Shown: positions 44,645 to 53,803, numbered from the stretch's first letter. The stretch: 64,000 nucleotides of DNA from an uncultured Flavobacteriales bacterium (GCA_913056345.1 CAJXMH010000014.1:1-64000); one strand, 5' to 3'. The notes: a model not told the origin generated them from the sequence alone. Made by a program: numbers and translations.

Positions 44645-45139
44645 ATGAAAAAGTTAGTCATCATTTTTGCCACTTTATTAAGTACAACGGCTTTTGCTCA
44701 AAAACTAGGGCATATCAATTCAAATGAACTTTTACAAGCAATGCCTGAACGCTCAACAATTGAGGAAGACATCAAGGTTTATGCTCAAGAGTTAGAAACT
44801 CAATTGTCTACTATGACAAAAGAATACCAAGCAAAAGTTCAGAACTACCAGTCGAAAGAAGCTTCTATGACTGATGCCATCAAACAAGATAAAATTCAAG
44901 AAATTACTAACCTAGAAGAGCGCATCAATAAGTTTCAGCAAACAGCGCAAAAAGATTTACAAACAAAAGAAGAACAACTTCTAAACCCCGTGATTGAAAA
45001 AGCAAGAAATGCCATTGAGGAAGTAGCAAAAGAAAATGGCTACACCTACGTTTTCGACTCCGGAGTTGGTGTTTTACTTTACCAAAGAGACTCTGATAAC
45101 ATCATGCCATTAGTAAAAAAGAAATTAGGCTTACTCTAA
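44645..45139 (+). CDS. OmpH/Skp-family periplasmic chaperone (second of two)
   Basis: This 164-residue protein has a signal peptide (MKKLVIIFATLLSTTAFA), GHINSNELLQAMPER, a long helical region with TKEYQAKVQNYQSKEA, and the closing YTYVFDSGVGVLLYQ strand. It is a paralog of the preceding gene (49 bases upstream). It is followed by a strong terminator (45163-45199), so the bam cluster transcript may end here. Confidence 0.93.
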   Translation: MKKLVIIFATLLSTTAFAQKLGHINSNELLQAMPERSTIEEDIKVYAQELETQLSTMTKEYQAKVQNYQSKEASMTDAIKQDKIQEITNLEERINKFQQTAQKDLQTKEEQLLNPVIEKARNAIEEVAKENGYTYVFDSGVGVLLYQRDSDNIMPLVKKKLGLL

Positions 45140-45162
45140 AGTTTAAATTTTACCCTAAATTC

Positions 45163-45199
45163 GAAGCACTTGCGAACCATGCAAGTGCTTCTTTTTTTT
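45163..45199 (+). terminator. Intrinsic terminator abutting the murI start
   Basis: GAAGCACTTGC-GAACCAT-GCAAGTGCTTC forms a perfect 11-base stem (45163-45173 with 45181-45191), then eight T (45192-45199). The murI ATG is at 45203. It ends the ompH transcript, and murI then has essentially no leader of its own downstream of the T run. Confidence 0.88.
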
Positions 45200-45202
45200 G
45201 AG

Positions 45203-46012
45203 ATGAAGAATAACCCAATTGGCATATTTGACAGTGGTATTGGCGGATTAACAGTGGCTCACGCTATACAAGAGAAACTGCCAAATGAACAACTGATCTA
45301 TTTTGGAGACACAGCTCATTTACCTTACGGTGACAAGGAGCCCTATTCCATTAAACATTACTCCACCGAAATTGCCAAGTTCTTATTAGAGAAAAAAGTC
45401 AAACTTATAGTTATTGCCTGCCACACGGCTTCTTCAGTTGCTTTTAAAGAAGTAAGCAAAGTTGTAGGAAATCGAGCATTGGTTCTAAATGTAGTAGACC
45501 CTGTTATCGCTGCACTTCAAAAACTGAGAGACCCTGAGCATCTAGTCGGCATAATCGGCACAAAAGGAACGATCGGGTCGAACATTTATCCTCATAAATT
45601 GAGCAAACTAAACAAAAGCTTGAAGTTAGCTTGTTTGGAAACTCCCCTGCTTTGCCCTATGATCGAAGAAGGCTTTATTAATGACCAAATAAGCCAAACC
45701 GTGATCAACACTTATTTAAGCGAAAAGGTGCTGAAAAATATAACACATATGGTATTAGCCTGTACGCACTACCCTTTGATCAAAGCTCAAATAACACATT
45801 ATTATAAGGGAAATATCAACATTATTGACCCTTCTGAGGTAGTGGCAGAAACAGCTAAAAATCTATTAAAAGAAGCAAACCTGCTAAGAAAAGAGTCAAG
45901 TGGACTTGATCACCATTTTTACGTTTCAGATTACACCCAATCTTTTGAGCAAAGTACACGCTACTTTTTTGGAGAAAAAGTAACCCTTGAAAAAGGCAAC
46001 ATTTGGAGTTGA
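45203..46012 (+). CDS. murI: Glutamate racemase
   Basis: From the ATG at 45203 the product has 269 residues. It supplies D-Glu for peptidoglycan. IGIFDSGIGGLTVA (about 6-19) and YFGDTAHLPYGDK, the first catalytic Cys in VIACHTASSVAF (about 70-81), and the second in VLACTHYPLI (about 181-190) are all present. Alternative upstream starts (TTG 45170, ATG 45179) lie inside the terminator hairpin and lack homology. No clear ribosome site can fit between the T run and the ATG. It is convergent, end to end, with the gamma-carbonic anhydrase gene. Confidence 0.95.
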   Translation: MKNNPIGIFDSGIGGLTVAHAIQEKLPNEQLIYFGDTAHLPYGDKEPYSIKHYSTEIAKFLLEKKVKLIVIACHTASSVAFKEVSKVVGNRALVLNVVDPVIAALQKLRDPEHLVGIIGTKGTIGSNIYPHKLSKLNKSLKLACLETPLLCPMIEEGFINDQISQTVINTYLSEKVLKNITHMVLACTHYPLIKAQITHYYKGNINIIDPSEVVAETAKNLLKEANLLRKESSGLDHHFYVSDYTQSFEQSTRYFFGEKVTLEKGNIWS

Positions 46013-46528
46013 TCAGGCTTTATACCAAGCGGAATATTTCAAATAACTATTGGCAATTCTTTTTATTTCTCCTTCGGTAAGCTCTTTGCTTACTGCTTTT
46101 ACCTTTTTTGCTGGCACTCCTGCATAAATAAAACCTGACTCTACCCTAGTATTTTCAAGCACTACCGCACCTGCTGCTACAATAGCACCACTTTCTACAA
46201 CCGCATGATCCATTACTATACTACCCATACCAATCAAAACATGGTCTTCAATTGTACAGCCATGAACGATAGCATTATGGCCTATTGAAACCTGATTACC
46301 AATGGTAGTAGGCGCCTTCTGATAAGTGGCATGGATTACCGCTCCGTCTTGCACATTAACTTGATCACCAATCTTAATGTAGTGAACATCTCCCCTAATC
46401 ACGGCATTGAACCAAACGCTGCATTCGTCACCCATGCAAACATCACCGATGATGGTTGCATTGTCAGCAAAAAAGCAATTGTCCCCATAAGTAGGGGTTT
46501 TTTCGTTAAGGGTTTTGAACAAAGCCAT
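46013..46528 (-). CDS. Gamma-class carbonic anhydrase family protein
   Basis: This 171-residue left-handed beta-helix has hexapeptide repeats (NATIIGDVCMGDECSVWFNA, IKIGDQVNVQDGAVIHA). It has the three zinc-type His: VIHATY and IGHNAIVHGC. Gly and the metal region are intact, so it may be a true gamma-CA/YrdA-type enzyme, though many in this family show no CO2 hydration. It meets murI stop to stop with no spacer. Confidence 0.93.
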   Translation of the reverse strand: MALFKTLNEKTPTYGDNCFFADNATIIGDVCMGDECSVWFNAVIRGDVHYIKIGDQVNVQDGAVIHATYQKAPTTIGNQVSIGHNAIVHGCTIEDHVLIGMGSIVMDHAVVESGAIVAAGAVVLENTRVESGFIYAGVPAKKVKAVSKELTEGEIKRIANSYLKYSAWYKA

Positions 46529-46580
46529 CTGTTATTTTTTCTTTAAGGTTATAGAACAAAGCTAATCATGAATTCTTAGC

Positions 46581-46588
46581 TAACTTTG
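46581..46588 (+). promoter_or_regulatory. -7 box of the NifU-family gene
   Basis: TAACTTTG, 11 bases before the ATG at 46600, matches TAnnTTTG, with a short predicted leader. Confidence 0.45.
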
Positions 46589-46599
46589 AACAAAAAAGT

Positions 46600-47223
46600 A
46601 TGGAAAAAGAGAAAACTATAGCACCACACAGCATATATGCAGAAAGTACACCCAATCCTGCAACCATGAAGTTTGTCTCAAACCGCTACCTAGTAGTTGA
46701 TGGACAGGTTTATGAGTATGAGGTAGAGGATGATCTAAGTAACTCGCCTTTAGCAGAAAGATTATTGAACTTCCCTTTTGTTTCAAAGGTATTCATCGCA
46801 AGTAACTTTGTAGCCATCACTAAAACCGACATTATTGAATGGGAAGATGTAATTCACCAATTACGCGACTTTTTATCTGAATTCTTGAACGGCGAAGGTA
46901 AAGTGATTCTTCAATCATCACTTGAGCAAAATAATACGGAAGAAAATCAAGAAAAGGGAATTAAAACCCCCAAAAGAGAGAGCTTTGAGGGAATTGAAGC
47001 TAAAATCGCAGATATTTTAGATGAATACATTAGGCCTGCGGTAGAAAGTGACGGTGGAGCAATCCACTTGCATGCTTACGATGAAGGAAAAGTGAGTGTA
47101 GTTTTGAAAGGTGCTTGCAGCGGTTGTCCTTCATCTACCATGACTTTGAAAGCCGGTATAGAGAATATGCTTAAGGAAATGCTCCCCGGTCAAATCAAAG
47201 AAGTTGAAGCTATAAATGGCTAA
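46600..47223 (+). CDS. NifU-type Fe-S cluster assembly/carrier protein (Nfu)
   Basis: This 207-residue protein has an Nfu N-terminal domain (YAESTPNPATMKFVSN at about 8-23; about 8-98) and a C-terminal NifU domain (about 130-207). The latter contains DEYIRPAVESDGGAIHLH and the CxxC cluster ligand GACSGCPSST (Cys about 173 and 176). It carries 4Fe-4S clusters to target enzymes; there are no other suf/isc genes nearby. It is monocistronic with its own -7 box. Confidence 0.93.
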   Translation: MEKEKTIAPHSIYAESTPNPATMKFVSNRYLVVDGQVYEYEVEDDLSNSPLAERLLNFPFVSKVFIASNFVAITKTDIIEWEDVIHQLRDFLSEFLNGEGKVILQSSLEQNNTEENQEKGIKTPKRESFEGIEAKIADILDEYIRPAVESDGGAIHLHAYDEGKVSVVLKGACSGCPSSTMTLKAGIENMLKEMLPGQIKEVEAING

Positions 47224-47274
47224 GACTTTTAATTGTAGTACATTTATTTCTACAAACACGCTAATCGATTTAGT

Positions 47275-48657
47275 ATGAAAGCAATAAGCTTCACTTTTAT
47301 TACCCTTCTTTTTAGTATCGCTTGCTTTTCCCAGATAAGTATAACCAACACTAACATGCCTCAAGCAGGCGACACTATAAGGTTTAGTGTGGCACCTCTG
47401 GATACCGCCGTTCTTTTTGGTTACCAAAATAATGGACCCAATCAATCTTGGAACTTTGATTCCCTAACGGCAATTCGCCAGGGCTTAGATGAATATTTTG
47501 CTTCATCAAGCACGCCCTACTCAGGGCAAGTAAGCGGAAGGATCGGCTTTAAGGTTACTGATACGCTTTCACTGGGTGGAGTGAGCTTATATGATGTTTA
47601 TGACTTTTTTCAAAATACTAGTGCAGAGTACGCTCAAGATTACCGAGCAGCAAGTGTTCCAACAGGATTGAGTTGGCCTTTTCCTGCAGTTTTAACCTTA
47701 GCGCCTGCCTTTAGTGATCGAGATGAAGTCTATCAATTTCCGCTGAATTATTTAGACCGTGATAGCTCAACTTTTGACTTTGCATACACAAACGCTCTGA
47801 TTGGGGCTTACTATGGCTCAAATGGCTACCGCATTAATGAAGTTGATGCTTGGGGAACGATCATAACTCCCTATGATACTTTTAACACCATAAGGGTGAT
47901 AACCGATGTGGTTTCCTACGATTCTGTTAGCTTTGGCGGAAACAGTTTTGGAATTAATTCCCACAGCAGAGAATACAAATGGTTAAGTACACAAGAAAGA
48001 ATTCCTGTTTTCAGTTTAAGTGGAAATGTAGTGCTCAATCAGTTTATCCCTACCAACGTTCAGTTTAGAGACACAGCTAAAGGCTTGCCTCCTATTTTTG
48101 CCCCTATTGCATTATTCAATGCTGATACTACTGTTGTGTCGCTTGGTGATACTTTAAGTTTTAACAACCTTAGCTTGAGCCTTACCCCAACCAACTCTAC
48201 TTGGAGTATTTCACCTGCCACCCATGCTTATTCAAATGGCACAAGCGCTTCTAGCCGAGAACCAACAGTGCAATTTAACGATACTGGTTCTTACAATATT
48301 CAACTCATTATCAGCAACAATCAAGGCTCAGATACGCTTTTAAGGCCAAATTATATCCAAGTGGTTAATAGTTCAGTTGGTTTAACAGAAAGGCATAAAG
48401 ACCAAAAAGCCTTTACCCTTTTTCCTAATCCAACAAAGAAAGGATCTGCTATTTGGCTCAGAGTGGCTGAAAAAGCAACAATGGATGAATTGCAGATTAC
48501 AAACATCAAGGGTCAGGAAATTCAACGAATTAGGCTCAACGTTTCGAATCAAAAAACAGTTTTGCTTCCCACTCAAAACCTCTCTAAAGGTCAGTACTTC
48601 ATCATTGGTAGAAGTGGAAATAAGTTAGTGGGCCAAGCACCATTAATTGTCCATTAA
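47275..48657 (+). CDS. T9SS-secreted protein with PKD-like domain and type A sorting signal
   Basis: This 460-residue protein has a signal peptide (AISFTFITLLFSIACFS). Two beta-rich regions of unknown role follow, then a PKD/Ig-like module (about 275-365; FNDTGSYNIQLIISNNQGSD). The type A C-terminal sorting domain (about 380-460) has FTLFPNPTKKGSAIWL, TNIKGQEIQRI and LSKGQYFIIGRSG. Such tails direct export through the type IX system to the cell surface or medium. It is followed without gap by an M14 peptidase gene, whose TTG directly follows the TAA. Confidence 0.9.
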   Translation: MKAISFTFITLLFSIACFSQISITNTNMPQAGDTIRFSVAPLDTAVLFGYQNNGPNQSWNFDSLTAIRQGLDEYFASSSTPYSGQVSGRIGFKVTDTLSLGGVSLYDVYDFFQNTSAEYAQDYRAASVPTGLSWPFPAVLTLAPAFSDRDEVYQFPLNYLDRDSSTFDFAYTNALIGAYYGSNGYRINEVDAWGTIITPYDTFNTIRVITDVVSYDSVSFGGNSFGINSHSREYKWLSTQERIPVFSLSGNVVLNQFIPTNVQFRDTAKGLPPIFAPIALFNADTTVVSLGDTLSFNNLSLSLTPTNSTWSISPATHAYSNGTSASSREPTVQFNDTGSYNIQLIISNNQGSDTLLRPNYIQVVNSSVGLTERHKDQKAFTLFPNPTKKGSAIWLRVAEKATMDELQITNIKGQEIQRIRLNVSNQKTVLLPTQNLSKGQYFIIGRSGNKLVGQAPLIVH

Positions 48658-50385
48658 TTGAGGTTTTCTTTTGCGCTGATCGGCATCTTTTTTTGCAGTC
48701 TCGTTCATGCCCAAGCAGAACGAAAGATTAATGAAAGTAGAACCTACGAATCACTAATAGCTGAGTATAAAGCTCTAGCAAAGTCATACAAACAAGCCAA
48801 GCTTATTGAAATTGGTAAGAGCGATATTGGCAAACCCTTGCAGCTTTTCGTGATAGACTCTGATGGGTATTTTCAAGCTAAAAAAATTGATTCTTCCAAG
48901 GTGACCATTTTGATCAACAACGGCATACATCCTGGAGAGTCTTGTGGAATAGATGCATCAGTAGAACTTGCAGAACAATTATTGAGCGACTCCCGGTATG
49001 CTCCAATCCTTAAACAAGCAAGAATACTGATTATTCCAGTTTACAATATCGGTGGTATGTTAAACCGCAACAGCTTCTCAAGAGCAAACCAAAATGGTCC
49101 CAAAGCCTATGGTTTTAGAGGCAATGCAAAAAACTTAGACCTCAATAGGGACTTTATAAAAGCAGATTCTAAAAATGCTAAGTCATTTAATCAATTCTTC
49201 GTTGAATGGGACCCCGATGTATTTGTTGAAACACACACTACTAATGGCTCAGACCATACCTACACCTTAACCTTAATTTCAACCCAAGTTGATAAACTTG
49301 AGCCTTCATTGGCAAACTTCTTAAAAAACGACTTTGAGCCTGAGCTTTATCAAAAAATGGCAGATCACGGTCAGGAAATCACACCCTATGTGTATACCCT
49401 TGAAGGCGATCCAAAAAAGGGAATCAAGGCTTTTCTTGAAACCCCTCGTTACTCAACTGGCTATGCAGCATTGCATCACTGCCTAGGTTTTATTACAGAA
49501 GCACACGTTTTTAAACCCTATGAAGCAAGGGTAAAACAAACCAACTCTTTTTTAGAGTTGCTGATCTTAGAAAGTGTTGAGCAAAAGGAGGCAATACACA
49601 AGGCTCGAAAGCAGGCTGTAAAAGAAATCATGGCTAAAGATTCGATTGCTGTACAGTGGAAACTAGATAGCGCTCGTTACAAACGAATTCTCTTTAAAGG
49701 TTACGAAAAAGTTGAGAAAAGAAGCAAACTTACGGGCCTACCTTTAGGCTTTTACAATCACGAAGAATCCTATACAGATAGCATTAGGTTTTATAAATAC
49801 TACCAAGCGGCTACTAAGATTAAGGTACCAGATTATTATTTAGTACCGCAGGCTTATGAAAAAGTAATTCAAAGATTAGCATGGAACGGTGTAAAGTATG
49901 TTAGGCTTAATAAGGATACTTCAATTGAAGTTAGTAGTGAAAGGATTATAGATTATCAAAGCCCTAAACAACCCTACGAAGGACATTATCTCCATTCCGG
50001 TATTCAAACTAGATCTGAAAAGGTGAAACTCAACTTTTATAAGGGTGATCTCTTGGTTCCAAGTAAACAGCAAAAAAGAGCTTATCTCACACATGTATTG
50101 GAGCCCGCAGCCGTAGATGGCTTTTTCGCTTGGAATTTTTTTGATGGTATTTTACAACAAAAAGAGTGGTTTTCTGATTATGCTTTTGAGCCAAAGGCTA
50201 AGAAACTACTTGAGGAGAATGATTCACTGCGAATTGCTTTTGAAAAAGCTAAGCAGCAAAAGCCAAGTCTAGCAAATAGCAACTTTGAACAGCTTTATTT
50301 TATTTATAAACGTTCTCCTTATTATGAAAGAAGCGTAAATCGATTTCCGATTTACAAGATATACGAAAAGGAAGCAGTACGATGA
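48658..50385 (+). CDS. Secreted M14-family zinc carboxypeptidase
   Basis: This 575-residue protein starts at a TTG that immediately follows the previous TAA. The signal peptide RFSFALIGIFFCSLVHAQ would be lost from any later start. The M14 zinc site HxxE is INNGIHPGESCG (about 90-101), with distal His in VFVETHTTNGSDHTY. The rest is long for a simple carboxypeptidase and may include an accessory domain. It is periplasmic or secreted and cleaves C-terminal residues, perhaps of peptides. nhaA overlaps its stop by ATGA. Confidence 0.88.
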   Translation: MRFSFALIGIFFCSLVHAQAERKINESRTYESLIAEYKALAKSYKQAKLIEIGKSDIGKPLQLFVIDSDGYFQAKKIDSSKVTILINNGIHPGESCGIDASVELAEQLLSDSRYAPILKQARILIIPVYNIGGMLNRNSFSRANQNGPKAYGFRGNAKNLDLNRDFIKADSKNAKSFNQFFVEWDPDVFVETHTTNGSDHTYTLTLISTQVDKLEPSLANFLKNDFEPELYQKMADHGQEITPYVYTLEGDPKKGIKAFLETPRYSTGYAALHHCLGFITEAHVFKPYEARVKQTNSFLELLILESVEQKEAIHKARKQAVKEIMAKDSIAVQWKLDSARYKRILFKGYEKVEKRSKLTGLPLGFYNHEESYTDSIRFYKYYQAATKIKVPDYYLVPQAYEKVIQRLAWNGVKYVRLNKDTSIEVSSERIIDYQSPKQPYEGHYLHSGIQTRSEKVKLNFYKGDLLVPSKQQKRAYLTHVLEPAAVDGFFAWNFFDGILQQKEWFSDYAFEPKAKKLLEENDSLRIAFEKAKQQKPSLANSNFEQLYFIYKRSPYYERSVNRFPIYKIYEKEAVR

Positions 50386-51770
50386 CAGAGAAGGAAAAGG
50401 AAAAAATCAGCAAAGAAAAAGTCTACCCAATTGAGCGGATACTTGCTCCGGTTGACAATTTGTTGCGTAACAAACCTGTTTCTGGTATTCTCTTATTTGT
50501 AGCGGTAATCGTAGCATTAGTTTGGATTAATTCTCCTTGGGGCGCTTCCTACCATCATTTATGGGAAACCAAGTTTCAAATTGGTTTTGGATCAAACATA
50601 ATAGAGAAAGATGTGCACCATTGGATCAATGATGGTTTAATGGCTATTTTCTTTTTTGTAGTTGGCCTTGAAATCAAGAGAGAGATTATGGCAGGCGACC
50701 TTTCCTCTTGGAGAAAAGCATCTTTACCTGCAGCAGCGGCTATTGGAGGCATGATTGCACCGGCTATTATTTACAGCCTCTTCAATTTTGGCAGTGATAC
50801 TGAATCAGGCTGGGGCGTACCGATGGCTACAGATATAGCTTTTACACTTGGCGTTTTATCCCTTCTAAAAGACCGTGTACCTATTAGCTTAAAGATCTTT
50901 TTAACGGCACTTGCCATTGTTGATGATTTAGGGGCTGTTCTAGTCATCGCTTTTTTCTACACAGAAAACTTATTTATCCTTTATCTAGAATACGGTCTTG
51001 GATTCTTTCTTGTTTTAGCAATAGGAAATTGGCTTGGTATCAGAAATACAGCATTCTATGCTATAATTGGAATATGTGGTCTTTGGGTAGCCTTTCTACT
51101 CTCAGGGGTGCATGCTACAATTGCCGGGGTTCTTTTAGCTATGACTATTCCAGCTAAAACTAAGATCAACAAATTTGGCTTCATTTATCAGGTAAAAAAA
51201 CTATTGGGCAGATTAAAAAAGGCCAAATCAATGGATGGCTCTTACTTAAGTGACGAGCAACAAGAAATTATTGAAGACATCAAAGAAACTCGCTCAAAAG
51301 TAGAAACACCACTTCAAAAGCTCGAGTTTGCTTTAAATCCATTTGTTTCTTTTGTTGTACTTCCACTTTTTGCCCTTAGTAATGCGGGTATAGAATTCAA
51401 CTTAAATATTTGGGAAGCCATTACCAATCAAGTTTCAATTGGAATTATTTTGGGATTGATTGTTGGAAAATTTGTAGGTATCATGGGGTTTTCTTGGATA
51501 TTAGTCAAATTAAAAATTGCTGACTTACCAAGAAACGCAAATTGGGGAACTATGGCAGGTGCAGCAATCATGGCTGGAATCGGCTTTACCATGTCCATCT
51601 TTATCGCCAACCTAGCTTTTACTGATGAAACCATGGTAAAACAAGCCAAGATGGCTATTTTATTTGCCTCTGCCTTGGCAGGAATTATTGGCTTGTTAAC
51701 CATACGCTATTCGGCCAAACAGCTTCATCCTGAAGAGATCGATAGAAAGGATAACGAAGAAGCAGAATGA
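50382..51770 (+). CDS. nhaA: Na+/H+ antiporter NhaA
   Basis: This 462-residue inner-membrane protein has about 12 helices. FFVVGLEIKREI (about 86-97), PMATDIAFTLGVLSLL (the TM4 break) and the Asp pair AIVDDLGAVLVI (about 183-194) that binds sodium are all present, and VHATIAGV follows. A charged cytosolic loop (about 275-300) is longer than in E. coli NhaA. It overlaps the M14 gene by 4 bases, so it is expressed with that gene although the functions are unrelated. It exports Na+ for pH and salt tolerance. Confidence 0.95.
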   Translation: MTEKEKEKISKEKVYPIERILAPVDNLLRNKPVSGILLFVAVIVALVWINSPWGASYHHLWETKFQIGFGSNIIEKDVHHWINDGLMAIFFFVVGLEIKREIMAGDLSSWRKASLPAAAAIGGMIAPAIIYSLFNFGSDTESGWGVPMATDIAFTLGVLSLLKDRVPISLKIFLTALAIVDDLGAVLVIAFFYTENLFILYLEYGLGFFLVLAIGNWLGIRNTAFYAIIGICGLWVAFLLSGVHATIAGVLLAMTIPAKTKINKFGFIYQVKKLLGRLKKAKSMDGSYLSDEQQEIIEDIKETRSKVETPLQKLEFALNPFVSFVVLPLFALSNAGIEFNLNIWEAITNQVSIGIILGLIVGKFVGIMGFSWILVKLKIADLPRNANWGTMAGAAIMAGIGFTMSIFIANLAFTDETMVKQAKMAILFASALAGIIGLLTIRYSAKQLHPEEIDRKDNEEAE

Positions 51771-51771
51771 T

Positions 51772-51779
51772 TACCTTTG
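51772..51779 (+). promoter_or_regulatory. -7 box of the PurF-like gene
   Basis: TACCTTTG, 43 bases before the ATG at 51823, matches TAnnTTTG. Confidence 0.4.
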
Positions 51780-51822
51780 CGCTTCCTTAAAACATGTTGC
51801 ACCACAGGCCAAACACTTTAAC

Positions 51823-53724
51823 ATGAGCGACCAAATAAAACATGAATGCGGCATTGCATTCATCCGCTTACGCCAACCACTTGAATATTACATAGAAAAA
51901 TACGGCACCATCGCCTACGGCTTAAATAAGCTGTACCTCTTAATGGAAAAACAGCACAATAGAGGACAAGATGGTGCAGGTGTGGCTAACATCAAACTTG
52001 ATGTTGAACCGGGCGCAAGGTACATCAGCCGACTTCGTTCAAACGATCAGCAACCAATTAAAGAAATCTTCGGCAAAATCAACGAAAAGTTACAAGTTGT
52101 TCAAGAGAAAGATCCGGCCCTTTTAAAAGATGTATCCTACATGAAGCAAGAAGTTGCCTTCACTGGAGAGGTGCTTCTTGGCCATTTGCGTTATGGAACT
52201 TTTGGTCGAAACAGCATTGAGAACTGCCATCCTTTTTTGAGGCAAAATAATTGGATGAGCAGAAATTTAGTGGTAGCGGGAAACTTTAACCTTACAAACG
52301 TTGACGAACTTTTTGGCTTATTAGTGGATCTAGGTCAACACCCAAAAGAACGTTCAGACACCGTTACAGTGCTAGAAAAAATTGGCCATTTTCTAGATAT
52401 GGAAAACCAAAAGCTTTACAAGAAGTACAGGGCACTTGGGTATGCAAAAAAGGAGATCAGTGAACTGATCGCGAAAGAAATGAAAGTTCAGCGCATCTTA
52501 CGAAATGCAGCGGAAGACTGGGATGGAGGTTATACTATGGCGGGCATGATGGGACATGGAGACGCTTTTGTTCTCAGAGACCCTTCGGGAATAAGGCCTG
52601 CTTTTTATTATGAAGATGATGAAGTAGTGGTAGTAACATCAGAGCGACCTGCTATCCAAACTGCTTTTAATGTCCCAATTGAGAAAATAAAAGAAATAGA
52701 GCCGGGACATGCTGTAATTGTTAAGAAAGATGCTAGCCTGAAGGTGAAGAAAATACGAGAACCCCTAGAAAAAAAGGCCTGTTCATTTGAACGCATTTAC
52801 TTTTCACGCGGTAGCGACCAAGATATCTACCAAGAAAGAAAAGAACTAGGACGTTCGATTTGCCCAGAGGTTTTAAAAGGAATTAATCACGACCTAAAAA
52901 ATGCTGTTTTCTCCTTTATCCCAAATACTGCCGAAACCTCTTTTTATGGAATGGTAAATGGGCTCGAAAAGCATTTAGACGATGTAAAGAAAGAGAAGAT
53001 CAAGCAATTGCCGCCCAATCCATCAGATGAAGCACTCAATGAAATTCTTGACATTCGCTTAAGAGTAGAAAAGATTGCCATTAAGGATGCAAAACTCAGA
53101 ACTTTCATTACCCAAGATGAGAGCAGGGATGACCTTGTAACCCATGTTTATGATATTACTTACGGTACCATCAAAAGAGGAGTTGACAGTTTAGTCGTAA
53201 TTGATGACTCCATTGTAAGAGGCACCACGCTAAAGCAAAGTATTTTACGCATTTTAGATCGTCTTGGACCTAAAAAAATCATCATTGTCTCCTCAGCGCC
53301 ACAAATTAGATATCCTGACTGTTATGGCATCGACATGGCGAAGCTGGGTGATTTCATTGCTTTTCAAGCAGCAATAGAATTGCTGAAAGAGCAGGGAAAA
53401 GAAAAGCTAATTAAAGAGGTTTACAAGCGCTGCAAGGCGCAAGAAAATATGCCTAAAAATCAAATTAGAAATTTTGTAAAAGAAATTTACGAGCCCTTTT
53501 CTGCAGCTGAAATTTCAGCTAAAATTTCAGAATTGCTAACTCCTAAGGGCATCAATGCTGAAGTCCAAATCATTTATCAAACCATTGAAGGACTGCATGC
53601 TGCCATACCTGAACACAAAGGAGACTGGTACTTTACTGGCGATTACCCCACCGCAGGCGGTAACAAAGTAGTGAATAAAAGCTTCATTTATTACTTTGAA
53701 GGAAAAAACGAGCGTGCCTATTAA
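51823..53724 (+). CDS. Long PurF-like amidophosphoribosyltransferase
   Basis: This 633-residue protein has an Ntn-type glutamine amidotransferase domain (about 9-300). Its Cys9 in HECGIAF would be the N-terminal nucleophile after removing an 8-residue propeptide. RGQDGAGVA and GHLRYGTFG follow. A phosphoribosyltransferase domain (about 310-560) carries VVIDDSIVRGTTLKQS (the PRPP motif, near residue 460) and SSAPQIRYPDCYGIDM. Canonical PurF, which makes phosphoribosylamine, is about 470-510 residues; this has an insertion between domains and a tail. It may be the purine enzyme or a paralog. It is monocistronic. Confidence 0.85.
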   Translation: MSDQIKHECGIAFIRLRQPLEYYIEKYGTIAYGLNKLYLLMEKQHNRGQDGAGVANIKLDVEPGARYISRLRSNDQQPIKEIFGKINEKLQVVQEKDPALLKDVSYMKQEVAFTGEVLLGHLRYGTFGRNSIENCHPFLRQNNWMSRNLVVAGNFNLTNVDELFGLLVDLGQHPKERSDTVTVLEKIGHFLDMENQKLYKKYRALGYAKKEISELIAKEMKVQRILRNAAEDWDGGYTMAGMMGHGDAFVLRDPSGIRPAFYYEDDEVVVVTSERPAIQTAFNVPIEKIKEIEPGHAVIVKKDASLKVKKIREPLEKKACSFERIYFSRGSDQDIYQERKELGRSICPEVLKGINHDLKNAVFSFIPNTAETSFYGMVNGLEKHLDDVKKEKIKQLPPNPSDEALNEILDIRLRVEKIAIKDAKLRTFITQDESRDDLVTHVYDITYGTIKRGVDSLVVIDDSIVRGTTLKQSILRILDRLGPKKIIIVSSAPQIRYPDCYGIDMAKLGDFIAFQAAIELLKEQGKEKLIKEVYKRCKAQENMPKNQIRNFVKEIYEPFSAAEISAKISELLTPKGINAEVQIIYQTIEGLHAAIPEHKGDWYFTGDYPTAGGNKVVNKSFIYYFEGKNERAY

Positions 53725-53752
53725 AACCCTAATCAAGAGCTAATTAAATTAG

Positions 53753-53778
53753 TTGAGAACTTAATAATCCTATATTTG
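53753..53778 (+). promoter_or_regulatory. Promoter of dxs (-33 TTG and -7 TATATTTG)
   Basis: TATATTTG at 53771-53778 matches TAnnTTTG, with TTG at 53753-53755 at a 15-base gap, in the range for a -33 element. The box ends 25 bases before the ATG at 53804. This is the best-formed promoter in the window. Confidence 0.55.
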
Positions 53779-53803
53779 TTCCACCTTCAAGCACTGAAAC
53801 GCC

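Noticed and set aside
45170-45202. murI starting upstream at TTG 45170 or ATG 45179
   Set aside because: Both lie in the terminator hairpin and add residues without family similarity; the motif IGIFDSGIGG sits just after the ATG at 45203.
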